64,000 bases of DNA. Origin: Strongylocentrotus droebachiensis (Eukaryota; Echinodermata; Echinoidea; Camarodonta; Strongylocentrotidae). The DNA lies in contig JAVYIG010000089.1 in assembly GCA_035222895.1 (NCBI GenBank), forward strand, positions 1-64,000, in the 5' to 3' direction. Below, piece after piece: positions 12,265 to 25,401 of this stretch. Position 1 is the stretch's first letter. The number at the start of each line of letters is the position of its first letter. The position numbers and the translations under genes were made by a program. Under the pieces are notes generated by a model. The model was given only the letters and a program-made list of their open reading frames with translations. It was not told the origin of the DNA and searched no databases.

Positions 12265-13971
12265 CTAACATACAGCGAAATCACTTGAATGATTAGCAGG
12301 CAGTGCAGCTATATTACGGTCTGTCCCGATTCCCACGTAGGGGTCGTCGGGACGGAATTCCTTGCCAGGTGGCAACGGGTGATTGTTGTTGAGCGGCGGC
12401 GAAGGTGGCGGCGACGGGGTGCTGGGCGGAATTTGCGCCATTTGTTCAGGCGTGATATATGGATTGGCTGTATTATGGTTGGTCGTCGTTTGACCGGCAG
12501 TTTTTTGTGGTGGCAGCATATCGTGCTTAGAAACATACCCGTTTTCTCTAACATTGGGGAGTCTGTTGGGTATGTGCTTGATAGGGCTGGGTATGCTCGC
12601 TGGCAAACCATTTATGCTATCGCTTCTTGGATCCGCTAAACTTGGTTGATTTTGAGGGATAGATTGTAACTCTGATTCTGTGATGTAGCCTGATGGGTTC
12701 TTGACGGGGGTATTCTGTTGAGGAACTGCATGTGCTTGTGGAGCGACTGGAGGTGCTTGTGAAACAACCATATCCTTGGGGACATACCCAGTATCCACTG
12801 GCATATGTGGCTCTGGGGTTGAGATGGATGGCTTTGTGCAAGGCGCATCCACTTTCTGCGGCTGGTGATGTGGGGCAGAGCTTGAAGGCGAGTCTGCTAA
12901 GCCGAGGGTGCTGTAACCTTCTCCATCAGTCAAGGATGAATCACTCCCACTCTGCGACTTGGAGTCTGCCAGATTCTTGCGACTACCTTTCAGGTCTTTC
13001 TTAGGCATGTCTGGGCTCATGTGCTTGACAGGCGGGGGTGGTTTTGTAGCTGGAGGGGAGGTGACGTATCCTGATAGATCTGTCTTGGAGACCGGGTGAG
13101 GATGGTTACCAGGTGAGAGGGCTGTGGCTACGATGAACTCCTGGGGAGGTTGGATGCAACCAGCTGCTGAAACACTTGGCAAACTCATTGCCACCCCTTT
13201 GCTTTCCTGGGTGTTGCTATCTTCCCTCTGTTCAATCTGGGCTGGTGCTCTCGCACCTCTAGCTTCTGTCAGGGATTGGTTACTAGAGGCAGCTGCCAAC
13301 TGAGAGTATTCAATGTCAGTCTCAGAACCTTGAGACAGACGAGCATACGCCAAGGGATCTTCCGATGGCAGTGTTTCTACGCTGGTGATTGGAGTCAGTC
13401 CACTCATTCCGAGTCGATGGTAGCTGACCGTTGACTGACTGCCAAACGAAGCCTCACTCCTCTGGTCAGCAAGACCTCTGATTGGCGCTGGTGGTGTGGC
13501 ACTCGCCTGCAGAGGGACCTGCGACAGCTGGGAATATCCTTCACTTCCGTCATCCACATACTGTGCCGATTCTTTGGACAACATAGGGGTGGAGCAATCC
13601 GCACCATCAGCCTCAGCGATGCGGGAGTACGTAACCGAGCCATCAGAGTCAGCCCCAAATACAGTATCCTCCTCCTCATAGTCGTCGCTCATGATACGCA
13701 TCATATGCTTGGCAGGCCCAGAAGCCCGCTCCTCATCGCTCTCACTGTTACTGCGGCTGCCCGTGTTCTCTCGCACGTAACGCAGCTCATCAGTGAACCC
13801 ATTCATGTCATGGATCCCTTGGTCAGTGCTGCTGTTTGTACTGGTACTCTCCTTGGAGGACAATCGGTCATAAGGAGGCTGCAGAAGATTGGTGGTGGAA
13901 CTGGCCTGTCGAACGGTGTCAAATTTCTCCCCCTCGGTACGCAGAAGACGACCGTGCATAGGGAACTTCTC
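12265..13971 (-). CDS. Receptor exon 17: long tyrosine-rich cytoplasmic tail
   Basis: Residues 892-1459 and the stop (TAG at 12265-12267). It is rich in S, P, T and acidic residues and probably disordered. It has 16 tyrosines and none has Q at +3. Seven read Yxx[L/I] (Y925, Y1006, Y1037, Y1075, Y1100, Y1113, Y1244); four also have a hydrophobic -2 residue (VTYSRI, VSYHRL, LAYARL, IEYSQL), the ITIM/SHP-docking consensus. Six distal ones are GY or PY followed by V or I: Y1193, Y1287, Y1320, Y1370, Y1396, Y1436. Poly-proline runs (PPPPV, SPPPSPP) could bind SH3 domains. The acceptor is TTCACAG at 13973-13972. Confidence 0.93.
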   Translation of the reverse strand, partial: EKFPMHGRLLRTEGEKFDTVRQASSTTNLLQPPYDRLSSKESTSTNSSTDQGIHDMNGFTDELRYVRENTGSRSNSESDEERASGPAKHMMRIMSDDYEEEDTVFGADSDGSVTYSRIAEADGADCSTPMLSKESAQYVDDGSEGYSQLSQVPLQASATPPAPIRGLADQRSEASFGSQSTVSYHRLGMSGLTPITSVETLPSEDPLAYARLSQGSETDIEYSQLAAASSNQSLTEARGARAPAQIEQREDSNTQESKGVAMSLPSVSAAGCIQPPQEFIVATALSPGNHPHPVSKTDLSGYVTSPPATKPPPPVKHMSPDMPKKDLKGSRKNLADSKSQSGSDSSLTDGEGYSTLGLADSPSSSAPHHQPQKVDAPCTKPSISTPEPHMPVDTGYVPKDMVVSQAPPVAPQAHAVPQQNTPVKNPSGYITESELQSIPQNQPSLADPRSDSINGLPASIPSPIKHIPNRLPNVRENGYVSKHDMLPPQKTAGQTTTNHNTANPYITPEQMAQIPPSTPSPPPSPPLNNNHPLPPGKEFRPDDPYVGIGTDRNIAALPANHSSDFAVC

Positions 13972-16900
13972 CTGTGAAACAAATAGTGAGATTAAGAATG
14001 TTAGTTTATTTCATGAATCAACGGTTTGACCAAAACATGATTTCTTGAATTACTAGTGCAACATCCCAAAATGTTCATTATCTAGGGTGCACCTAGGTTA
14101 GTTCATGAATAATCTAATCAAATTGGGAAGTTGTAAAGTGCCATTAGTTGGCTTATCATCAATACACCTCATCATCTTTTAAATGGAGATTGAAAAGTAT
14201 CTTTAAATGTTGCCTCTAATGAACAGAATTCATTTCTTTTTCAATTTCAAGCATGCAAGTTGATTTAAAACAGTACATGTTGCAGGTTCAAATCTCTCCC
14301 GCTTTGAAAACTTTTTTATCTGACATATTTTTTTTCATTCACATGCAGTCGATCTCTCATACCCAGAGTTTCAGTTAAACAAAAATTAAAAAAGAAGAAA
14401 ATGTGTCTTGAAAGATGTAACTTACACTGTGATCCAGTACTGCTTCAATGAAGTATGGATCAGGAGCTGGCTTGAAGAGGTCCGACTGCTTCACCCAGAT
14501 CAAGAAACAGAAGGCGGCGATGACAACAAAACTTGGCAGAAGAATGGCAAGTACAATGGTGACTACAGGCACTGTGTTACAAAACAAAACCAACAGATAA
14601 AACTTGATCGAAATCTTGGTCAAATCAACAAAAGGCTACAAGAAAAATACTTTGTTCATATTCTAATATTGTTTCATCAAGCAATGGGTGGACCTACAGC
14701 ATACTCTGTAAGTCTTAGCCAAGGGAGTAACCGAGGAGTAATGCACTAGTGCAATAACTTGGTTTTTGGACCCAGGACCTCCCAGTTAGGAGGCCACTAT
14801 TCTACAACTGAGCAATTGCATCTCTATCTTATTTTGACATACCTTACAGTTTTATAAGTAGAGTACGCATTCAATTAAAAACAAAGCTATATTTACGGAA
14901 TGTCTTCTTATTTGAGAAATAATATTTCCAAATGTCGCTTAGTTGCTAATCTGGAGACCCTTCACACAAAGAGACAATCAAAATTTTTAAAAATACCAAA
15001 ACACCCTCAACTTAACCTAAAATAAGAATCCACTTCATTGATTTTCAAACAAAATCATGCAAGGGAATAGGGTTAATCCTGCTATATAAGCTCCAATTCT
15101 CACCTTCATGCAAATTGCAGACTTCAAAAGGGTGAGCAAGGGACATCATTCCAGCCAAGGGGATGCTATCGACCTCGTTCACTGCAAACACCTCAAAGTT
15201 GAAAAAGGTTGCTCCATCCACCAGGTCGCAGTCAATCGACACTTCAGCGGATGTCATCAGGACTGGGAGGGTCTCCTGCCATTCTAGCTCGCTGTCTGCG
15301 GGTCGGTAGCGCACCATGTAGTAGTCAATGGGGCCGTTGGGTACAGCGGGTCTCCCCCACGTTAGCTTCACAGTGTCTTGTGCTTCCAGATAAATCTCAA
15401 CATCGGTCACCATTAAAGGAGCTGAGGAGAATGGGAAAAAAGACACCACATTTATAACTATAGTTTAATAATAATAATAATAATAAGATATTTGTATACC
15501 GCAAATTGCAAATTGCCTCTAAGCGGTTTAGAAGAAAATAGCTGATAAGTAAAGGAAACAGAATTTGCATTATAAATTATATCAATTTAAATTACCATTA
15601 AACTTTGCAAATGAAAATAATACATGTACATAATTACAAATCACTTACAACCAAAATACAAATAGTTCATAAATTAATAGTATCCTACGGTAATCTACAC
15701 AAAATATATTAAAAGGCAAAAGGTCAAAAGAGCTATTCAGGAACAAGACTTAAAGAGATGTGTTTTTAGCATTGTTTTAAATGAATTTACAGAGCTAGCA
15801 TTGCGAATTTGAAGGGGGAGATTGTTCCAAAGAAAAGCAGCTGCATAAACGAAAGAACGTTGACCGCATTGTTTGTATGAAATAGTGTGAGAACGAGAGA
15901 GGAGAGATTGAGAAGCAGATCGCAAAGTCCGGACAGGAGTGTATCGAGAAAGGAGTTCAGAAAGATATGAAGGAGCGAAACCATGATAAGTCTTGAAAGT
16001 AAGGAGAAGGATTTTGTAGGTAATGCGAGAAGTGATAGGAAGCCAGTGAAGTTTTTGAAGAACAGGGGTAATGTGAGAAGTACGAGGAACACAAGAAACA
16101 AGACGAGCTGCTGTGGTTTGGATACGCTGGAGCTTTGAGGTTATTTTTGCAGGAAGACCAAAGAGAAGGGAATTCGTAAACTGATTTGTGGGACATGAGA
16201 ACAAAACTTGGAATGAAAATGAAGAAATTCGGTTTTAGAGTCATTAAGAGAAAGCTTATTCTGAAATGCCCAGGTTCTGGGGGGGGGGGGGGTCAATTTG
16301 ACCCCCTCCCCCCTGTAGAAATTTTGCAACTACTCCGAAACCGCGGCAGATATAAAATTTTCCTTTCATGACTTTTTTCTTTTGAGTCTTACGCATCTTT
16401 TAAAACGATTTTTTCAAAAATCGGACGTATAGTTACAAAGTCATGTGACCTTTTGTCTTCACATGTCAGCCCTAAAATAGCTCATTTTTGTGATTTGTGT
16501 ACAAAACATATGGAAATGTCATTTTTCCTAAAAAGAGATAAAACATTGGTTATTTAGTCTTGTTTAAAGTTTAGGTGTTCGTTTTGGGGTCAAAATAGTT
16601 GAATTGTAGTTATAAATGAAATAAAACAACACAAACAATAAAATACATAAGTTAAAAAAACAATGAAATACATGTACATAAGAAATTATCAAAACAAGAG
16701 ATAACATAAGGAATAACCTGGCTCTTCCAATTTTTTGTGTTGTATTATTATTCCAAATGGTCTAAAAAATATATGTGGTGAAAAAGAATGCTTAAATATG
16801 AATAATGTATGATTTATGGGCAAAATGTGAATTTTAGGACCTTATTTGCATAAAGTACCATAAATATGCAAATGAGTGAATTTTTCAAAAAATTGAAATT

Positions 16901-19900
16901 ACCATAGTATTCTATACACTTCACTTGACATGTATGCAAATTTTCGCGGCGATCGGTGAAACTGCCGAGATCTTAGGGGGGGGGGGGGGGTCAAATTGAC
17001 CCCCCCCCCCCCCCCCCCAGTAAAAACCCGGTCTAAAATAGCCCAGTTAAAATAGGGCTAAGTGGTATATATATATATAAAGTACCTTAATTTATTGTGA
17101 TATCACATTTCCTGAACTACTTTTCCTGCTATTATTCGTTTGGATTGTTCTTTGAAATATTGCAATTTGGTGGCAGTGGTGGAATGTAAAACGTGACATT
17201 TCAATTTCTAAACTACATACATACATATTGATATTTATATAGTGCCTTTACATAAACATGCTCAAAGCGCTTTACATTATTAAATAAAAACAGAATAATT
17301 ATATGCTCTCCAAGTGCATTACACTCTAAACATAACAATTACAACAACAAAAAATGAGTTTTTAGAGTGGGATATAAATTTTGGATAATTCATATACTTC
17401 ACTACCTCCCCTGGCAATAACTTGTTTGGTGCAGCAGTGGGATATAAATTGGGATATTACATATACGTAACTACCTCCCCTGGCAATAACTTGTTTGGTG
17501 CAGCTGGGGGATATAAATTGGGGTATTACATATACTTAACTACCTCCCCTGGCAATAACTTGTTTGGTGGCAGCAGTGGGATATGAATTGGGATATTACA
17601 TATACTTAACTTCCTCCCCTGGCAATAACTTGTTTGGTGGCAGCAGTGGGATATGAATTAGGATATTACATATACTTAACTACCTCCCTGGGTACTATTT
17701 TGTTTGGAATACTTTAATAGAGTGGTAGCAACCCTATAGGATGGTTGTCAGTAACATTTACCACATTTGTCCGTAACAAATGGGGGTCTTTCCGGAACAC
17801 AAGACACTGCAGCATAATTTTCGCGCAAAACGTACACAAACACCCAATCACTCTTAGTCTTACTGCATTTCGAACCTACCATTTTTAAGTTCAAAATAAA
17901 GATGTGCATACAAATCTGTTTGCAGTCAAATTATCTCTTCCTCAGGTACTCGCTCTTTTGCGTGAATTCATGATAATATCCAGAAAGAATACCCCTTGTT
18001 CAAGCATCGAAACGGCAAATTCAAATCCACCGTCAAAATGGCAGAACTTGTAATCGTATCCTACACACGCACACGCACACATACACTTACCACAGACACA
18101 CCAGCCCAGGCCGCTAGGCCCGGCGTTCATGAACAGCAACACACCGTATACCGCACTTGCAATGCGCCCGCTGAATCACCGAAGTCTTCGCAACTAAACT
18201 TTGAATGGGTATTGCAGGCGCCGCGCGCATGATCATCCACCATCATGCTCCCCCCAAAACGCACGACCACACATAGCATACTAGTATAAAAACAGTAATG
18301 ACGGCGGCCGTGTTGTTTCGGAATTAAACAAGATGACGGCGGACGGACCATGTGTGCGAAAGTGCCTATCCAGTGTAGTCAAATTCAGTGAACTTATGAG
18401 TAAATGTGTGCGACATGCAGCGCTGTGTGCAGAGGCTATGTGTAGATAGGCGGCATTCGCTATAATGTACTGTTATTTATCGTTTCCCGTAACATTTTGA
18501 TTGTTTACCGTTACGTCGCAACAAGAGCATTAAAACCGTAACAAATACGGCGAAACCGTAACGGTTGGCATCTCTGCAGTATGTTATATAAACGATATAT
18601 TACACCTACCATATTCATCTTCTTAAACCCTGTAGAAAGATACTCCCTGTATCTTACATTATTGAGGTGGTGCACAGTACATTACTAAGTCTTTGGAGAA
18701 GGGTGTTCCAACTTACCACCAATATCTGTTGTGACGTATGTAACAGCAGCCTCACTGCAGGCAAGACCGGGAACGGCTTGGCTGCACGCTTGAACACGAA
18801 TGGTGTAATGCAAGTATCCGTTCACCTCCAGGGTGGCCGACTCCACATCTGAGGTCTGTTCCTCACCGTTGTATTCGATGACGTAGTTCTTGAAGACTCC
18901 GTTCATCTGCTCCGGTGCTTCCCAGACTAGTTGGATCGTGCTGTCATTTGAGAAGGTCCGAACAAGGTTACGAGGCTGGCTTGGCTCTGTGGGGGAAAGG
19001 AGATGCATGGAGATATTGAGTAATACGGTGACATTGCTGCAAATTTACGACACAAGATTATACTGTACAGCAGGTTACAGAACTTTCTTCGTCCAGAGTG
19101 GAAAGAACACATACATAGGCGTTGAACAAAAATATTAGATTGCATAATTACGAAAAAATGATAACCTAAAAGGAAGAAATTCTAGCTGCATAATGTGATA
19201 GAACAAAGAAAATGAAAAACACCAACAATGAATCGTCCAACCCGTATTCAAAGACATCTTATGGGACAACCTGCCTTCATAGATCAATCGTCTTTATATG
19301 CAAAATTCTTCAATAAATGTCCCTAAATAAGGTTTTTAATCAGAAACACTAGCCAAAGGGGTATGTCTTTCTATAAAGTTTGTCACTAAGGCAAGTTGAT
19401 AAGCATTATAAAACTTCTCATTCTGTAGCATAATTACATCTGGGCCTGTTGCATAAATCTTACCATCTTACCTTTGCCATCAATGGCAACTACCATGGTA
19501 ACAGGGCTCAACAGCCAATCAAAATCAAGGTTTCCATGGTAGTTACCATTGATGGCAAAGTTACCATCAATGGTAAGTTTTGTGCAACAAACCCAGGACT
19601 GGTTTTTACAATGGATAATGAGAAGTGATAGGCACTTACGTCCTTGAACAGTCTCTGCCTTCTTGAGGCTTGAGATAGGTCCCTGGCCTGCAGAGGTGGA
19701 TGCAGCGATCCTCACCACATACTCTGTAAAGGGCGTCAGGTCCGTCAGGGTTTCTCTGAGTGGAAGGGGATTCCCCGTAACATTGAGTGCCTGCTGTGTT
19801 CCATCTAGAAGAAGGAGGAATTTTTAAGAAGTGAAGGTATTCAGCATCATCTTTAGGAATAAAGTAGACGGACAGCTTAGCTCTCTCGATTACTCTTTAA

Positions 19901-22900
19901 GGAATCTGGATGTTACTAGAAAACTGATAATCAATCAATTGATCAACCACTTCGATGTAAGCACACAAAGAAAATAGAACTGTTTAAGATCAAGTTTTGT
20001 TATTTCTTCACAACTGTTCTGGACACTGTTCACCGTATTTTGCTCATAAGATCTGTTTATATGTAAAAAAAAAAAAAAAAAAAACTATCAGGTCAGGGTA
20101 GTTTGTTTTAACATCTTCTATGAACATGCCTGTTATAGCCTGGTATGTTGCATTCGCATACTTTGGTCATAATTGCATTCAAATGGCACTTGGATAATAA
20201 ATGGCCCTCTAACTATCACGCCTAGTTCCCATATGCTGCATTAAACTAGGGTTTCCCTTCACACTTTAGTATATTCTAACATACAAATAAGTGAGTATGC
20301 ATAGGGCTTTTGTTGCATTTTTGTCACCCATTGTGTTCTAGCACGGCATATGCAGAGCTGCCAACCTTGTGCGACCAAAAAAAGGAATCTTCTTCTTCTT
20401 CTTCTTGTTCTTCCTCCGCTTTTTCGGAGATCAGCGATCCCATGGGCCGCAAGACATATAACATGATGGCAAAAAAAAGGAATTTCAAGCAAAAAAAAAG
20501 GAATTCATTAAAACGAAACTTACAACCACCGCGACACACTTCCAATGCAGAAATGTCCATTCCTTATGCTTTTTTTTTCTCCATAGAAGCAGGTTTTTAA
20601 AAAAAAAAAAAAAAATTGGTATTATCAGTACCGGTATTTCATTCTTTTTGATATTTTTCTCTTCAAGTATTGTATTCAAGTAAAAAAAAAATATGAAAAA
20701 AAAAGAAAAAAAAAGAAAAAAAGAAAGAAGGAATTTATGAAGAAAAAAAGTAATACCGTAATTTGGAGGAAAAAACGGAGTAATTCTGGCAAAAACGGAA
20801 TGGTTGGCAGCTCTGCATATGTAAGCTAGGCTTTACGTGCAACACCTTTTACGAGCTTACCAGCACAATGGGAGTCTGTTGCCAGGGAAACGGTGATGGG
20901 AGAATCCTGTTCCTGAGCAGGGTCTAGAGGGCAGTAGAAGATGGTGTAGAATTGAATCTCTCCGTTCCGTTGGTCAGCCCGCACCTCCTCCCATACGACC
21001 AGCAGCTGATCGGGGTGGGTCACTACCGGACTGACCTGTAGAGACCGGGGTGAACCAGAGGGACCTAACCAGACAAAGAAGAAGAGAAAGCTTGTTATAT
21101 TTTGTACAATAGACTACAAAAATGGCCTATAGCAGACCTGCCAACCTCTGAAGTACAAAAACTGTATTTTATAATCCCCAAAGATGTATTTTACTGACAA
21201 AAATTGTACTTTTGATCAATAAGTACTCATGATTTTGTCATGACTGGTGTGTTCGATGAACCAAAGAACATCCCAAAATTTCCGATGTGAGATGCTTGTA
21301 GGATACTTTATAGGACAGAATGGGCATTTGCCATTAAAAATGGCAAATACCAACAATAAAAAAAACCCAAAACAAAGCCCCCCAAAACCAATAAATAACC
21401 GCCAAACTCCCCCCCCCCCCCCGTACTATCGTATTTACTTCTAAATATCGTACGAAATACAATTAAATCTTCCTGGTTGGCAGCTCTGCTATAGTGAGCA
21501 AAATACATTAGTGGGTGTGCAAGAAAGATGGATCAAGGTCTACAAGGCAAATTTTAATATCTCACAAATTTCAGGAGCAAAATTTTATTAGAGAGCAAGA
21601 GAGAACGGGGCATGCAAGAAAGAGCAAATAGAAGAGGGAGAGAAGATTCAAGATAATTTATTGTCATGTAAAAAATACATAAAAGTACAATAAACAGATG
21701 AGAGAGAGAGAGACAGAGACAGAGAGAGAGACAGAAAGTTACAGAGATAAAGAGAAAGAGAAAGAGACAGAGAGAGAGAGATAAAGAGAGAAAGAGAGAG
21801 AAACATAAGAAAGGGAGAGATAGGGATAAGAGTGCTAATTGCCATCATTGTAAACTTACCCGATTGGGCTGTCCTGACACGGATACTATCTTCAGGACTA
21901 TCCCCAAGTTTATTAACAGTCTTGACTGATACGCGGTATGATGTATAAGCCTCGAGATCTGTTATCTCATGGCTGAATTCTGTCGGAGAGACTTCTGCAC
22001 TCCCCCTGAAAGTGAAACGATATGTCTTTGGCGTTAATACATAATATTGAACCTGTGACCTTTGACATCAACATCACAAAATTGTCTGTTCATTCTACCA
22101 TCCTTTTACAAGATATACTTTGAGATCCATTGGTTTTAACATCATTTCTTGTTTTAGAGCTCTATTCAAACGACACATTTTTAAAACAATGTCATCCTTG
22201 ACTGAGTATACCCTTTCTTATCTCTTCTCTTTCTTCTCTTTCTCATTCCCATCTCTTTTCTTTCCTCTGTCTCATTCTTCAGAATTCTCCCTTTTTTGTA
22301 TTGTGTGTGTTTGTGTGTGAATGTGTGTGCATATATGTTGGTGATACAAATGTACCTGCTGACTGTTAAAGGTCTCTTATTTTATGTTGTTTTTCTTCTT
22401 CTAAACATACGTTTATATGCCATGTGTTTTTTAATATTTGCTATTTAATTTGATATTGTGTTTACCTTGTTAGGGGCCTCATGTACAAGCACAAGTTGCT
22501 TCTTAGAGGTCCTGGGCCTATTACTTATTCTGTATTTATGACTTGTTATATTTTCATGATGCCAAATAAACTGAATTCAATTGAATTGTAACAAGATACC
22601 CTTTTTTCAGTATGTTCTCACTTACAACCCTCTTTAATCAAGACCTTCTATGAAGGTGGGTTGGAGTATATTATGTTAGTTCAATCAATCCATGACAAAT
22701 CTATTAGTATGGTCCGAGTCAGGTATTTGTATATTTGCCATCCAGGGGATGAGAAATTTGCTCCGGACTGTATTTCATCAACAATAAGGGGCAATTTTGT
22801 TATAGGGTTGTAATCCCAAACTAAAATTTGCCTTTCCTCCTTTCCTCCTTTCCTCTTGGAACTGTTGGAAACATCATGAAATATTAATCCAAAGCCTTCT

Positions 22901-23242
22901 CTTCTCCCTCACCCAGGGATGCCAACCTTTCAGAGCACAAATCAGTAACCATAAGGCTCAAAATCAGTAATTTGGGGAATAAATCAGTAATTTCCTATGC
23001 GGCGCCATGAATCTTAAAAGAATGGCAAGCGGACGCATGCGCGCATGATTATCTGAAATTTGTTGTGATTTTACTCCCACAAAGTTGCTAAATATTGATT
23101 TTCAGTTCATCACAACACATAAGTTTTCAATGAAAAATTGGCTTCTAGTAAGAGAATACTTGATAATTTTCCATCTTTCTCATGCAGCGAGTGCTGGATG
23201 GCCACCATACTGTACAGCACTTGCTACGATAGATCCCTATGC

Positions 23243-23296
<54 letters not shown>

Positions 23297-25369
23297 GTAA
23301 TTTTTAGACAACATTCCGTACTGCCGTAATGGTCGTTAATTTCCGTACCAATTACGGGAAATCCGTACTAGTTGGCATCTCTGCTCACCCCCAAGAGACA
23401 GACTTTCATTTACACGATGTCATTGCTTTTGGGGGGCGTTTCACAAAATTCAGTGACAAATTTGCTGATAACCAATCAGAAGCAAGGATTTCAGTAGCTT
23501 ATAGCAAAAACTGTCATTTGTCACTGATGACAAGTTTTGTGAACCCCCCCCCCCCCCCAGGTCTTACAGTAATGGCATTGTTGGGCAGTAGAGCGAGCAT
23601 CTTGAGAAGCTCGTTGGACAGCACATTGTTCTAACAAGACCGCTTCATGCGTGATGCTAAATTTAAAATGAACTTATAACTTATGCTCAGGCATTGGAAT
23701 CTTAAAGCAAGCAAGCAAGTGCTTCCCATGGATCACTTAGTATATATGAAGAGCTTAATTCCAAAAGGAGCTAAATCCACTTTTGATGAAAATTGAGTTA
23801 TTGATATCAGAACATTCTTTCAACAAAAATTATTTACCTAAAAAATGCACCTTTTAATATCACTTTTCCAAAGAGGCCTGTATAAAATCTGGTAAGCAAT
23901 TTCTTTTTCCTCCAAAGTTACAAAAATGGATTTAGCTCCTTTTGGAATTAAACTCTTCATATTCAACATGTCAGGGCACATTGAGGTTGTTAAAGGAGTC
24001 CTCTGCCAACCTGACGATGCCATCTCTGTAACCAAAAAATGCAGTTAATGAAATTTAAAAAAATGATGGGTTGCTTACAGTCCACTGCGGCCTTCAGTAT
24101 CATCTTGGAACCACTCCAGCTGGTATCTTAGGATGTGGCCTGTGATTTCGCTTGGAGGATCCCACGCGACTTGGAGCGAATCGGCCCGCTTCGTCACCAC
24201 CCTCATGTTGTCTGGTTGGTGAGGAGCTGCAAGAATGAATGAGGAAAAACAGTGAATGTGAAAGTTGCCTTCCTACAATTTATGATCAGCATATGTAAAT
24301 GAAGTTCATGGGAACTGAGAAAATTCTAACTCTTGGAAATTAAATGCATGTACATATGAACACTTCTTGGGAAAAAGCATAAAATGATAATAATAATAGT
24401 TCGTCCTTATATAGCGCATTTCAGGACCGCAGGCCCTCTCAATGCGCTTTACAGAAATATATTATTATATTATTATTATATTATCATAAAATGATGTGCA
24501 AATGGCCTCTCAAGATATTTCACTTTTACTACAGGAAAATATAAAGAGCTTTCAACAACACAGAAATTCTTTCTACACTAGAAAAAAAAATGGAAAAAAA
24601 AAAAAAAAATGGAGTTTGTACATCAATGAGCTTTCCCAGAATATAGACTGAGGTATTCAGTTTGTCTAACTTTGGGGCATGCTTTAGGTTTTTAATAGAG
24701 GGCGACACACTAGGACTGAAAAGACATACAAACCCCGATCAAGAATGTGGGCTGATCTAGCTAACATAACAAACTGAACTCATTGAAATTCACAATACGA
24801 GAAAGAGGATGTCATCGTCAATATTGCACTGTCGCATAGTGCATATTAGAGGGCCTAGTCAGTGTATGTTTCTACAAATTGTATAGCATGACTCACCTGC
24901 TGTTTCATCTCGAAGGGTCGTTTGACCCCTGTTGACCCCCGGGCCGACATCGTTGTAAGGAGTCACGTACACGGTTAACCTCACAAATTTATCAAGGCCT
25001 GTAGGAAGAGGAAACAATTTCAATGAGAATCAGTGAATTTGAAGAAGAAAAGATGTGTACAAAAGATTTTTGTAAGGACAGAATAGGTACATATATGCTG
25101 GACTGCACAGTCTACGAGACCTTCACCTGCAATATTACGATGCTGCTGCTGCTGATGATGATGAAGATGAAAATTATAGTGATGGTTAATGGTGATCATT
25201 ATGATGATGATGATAATGGTGATGATGATGATAATGGTGTTGATGATGGAGATGGTGATAATGATGATGATAATCATGATAATGATGATAATGATAGTAA
25301 TGGTGATCATTATGATGATGATGATAATGGTGATGATGATAATGATGATGATAATGGTGATGATAATGG

Positions 25370-25401
<32 letters not shown>

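Noticed and set aside
12289-13977. Open frames on the + strand and other - frames over exon 17
   Set aside because: Antisense or shifted shadows of the receptor tail, which has clear motif content and splice continuity in one frame only.
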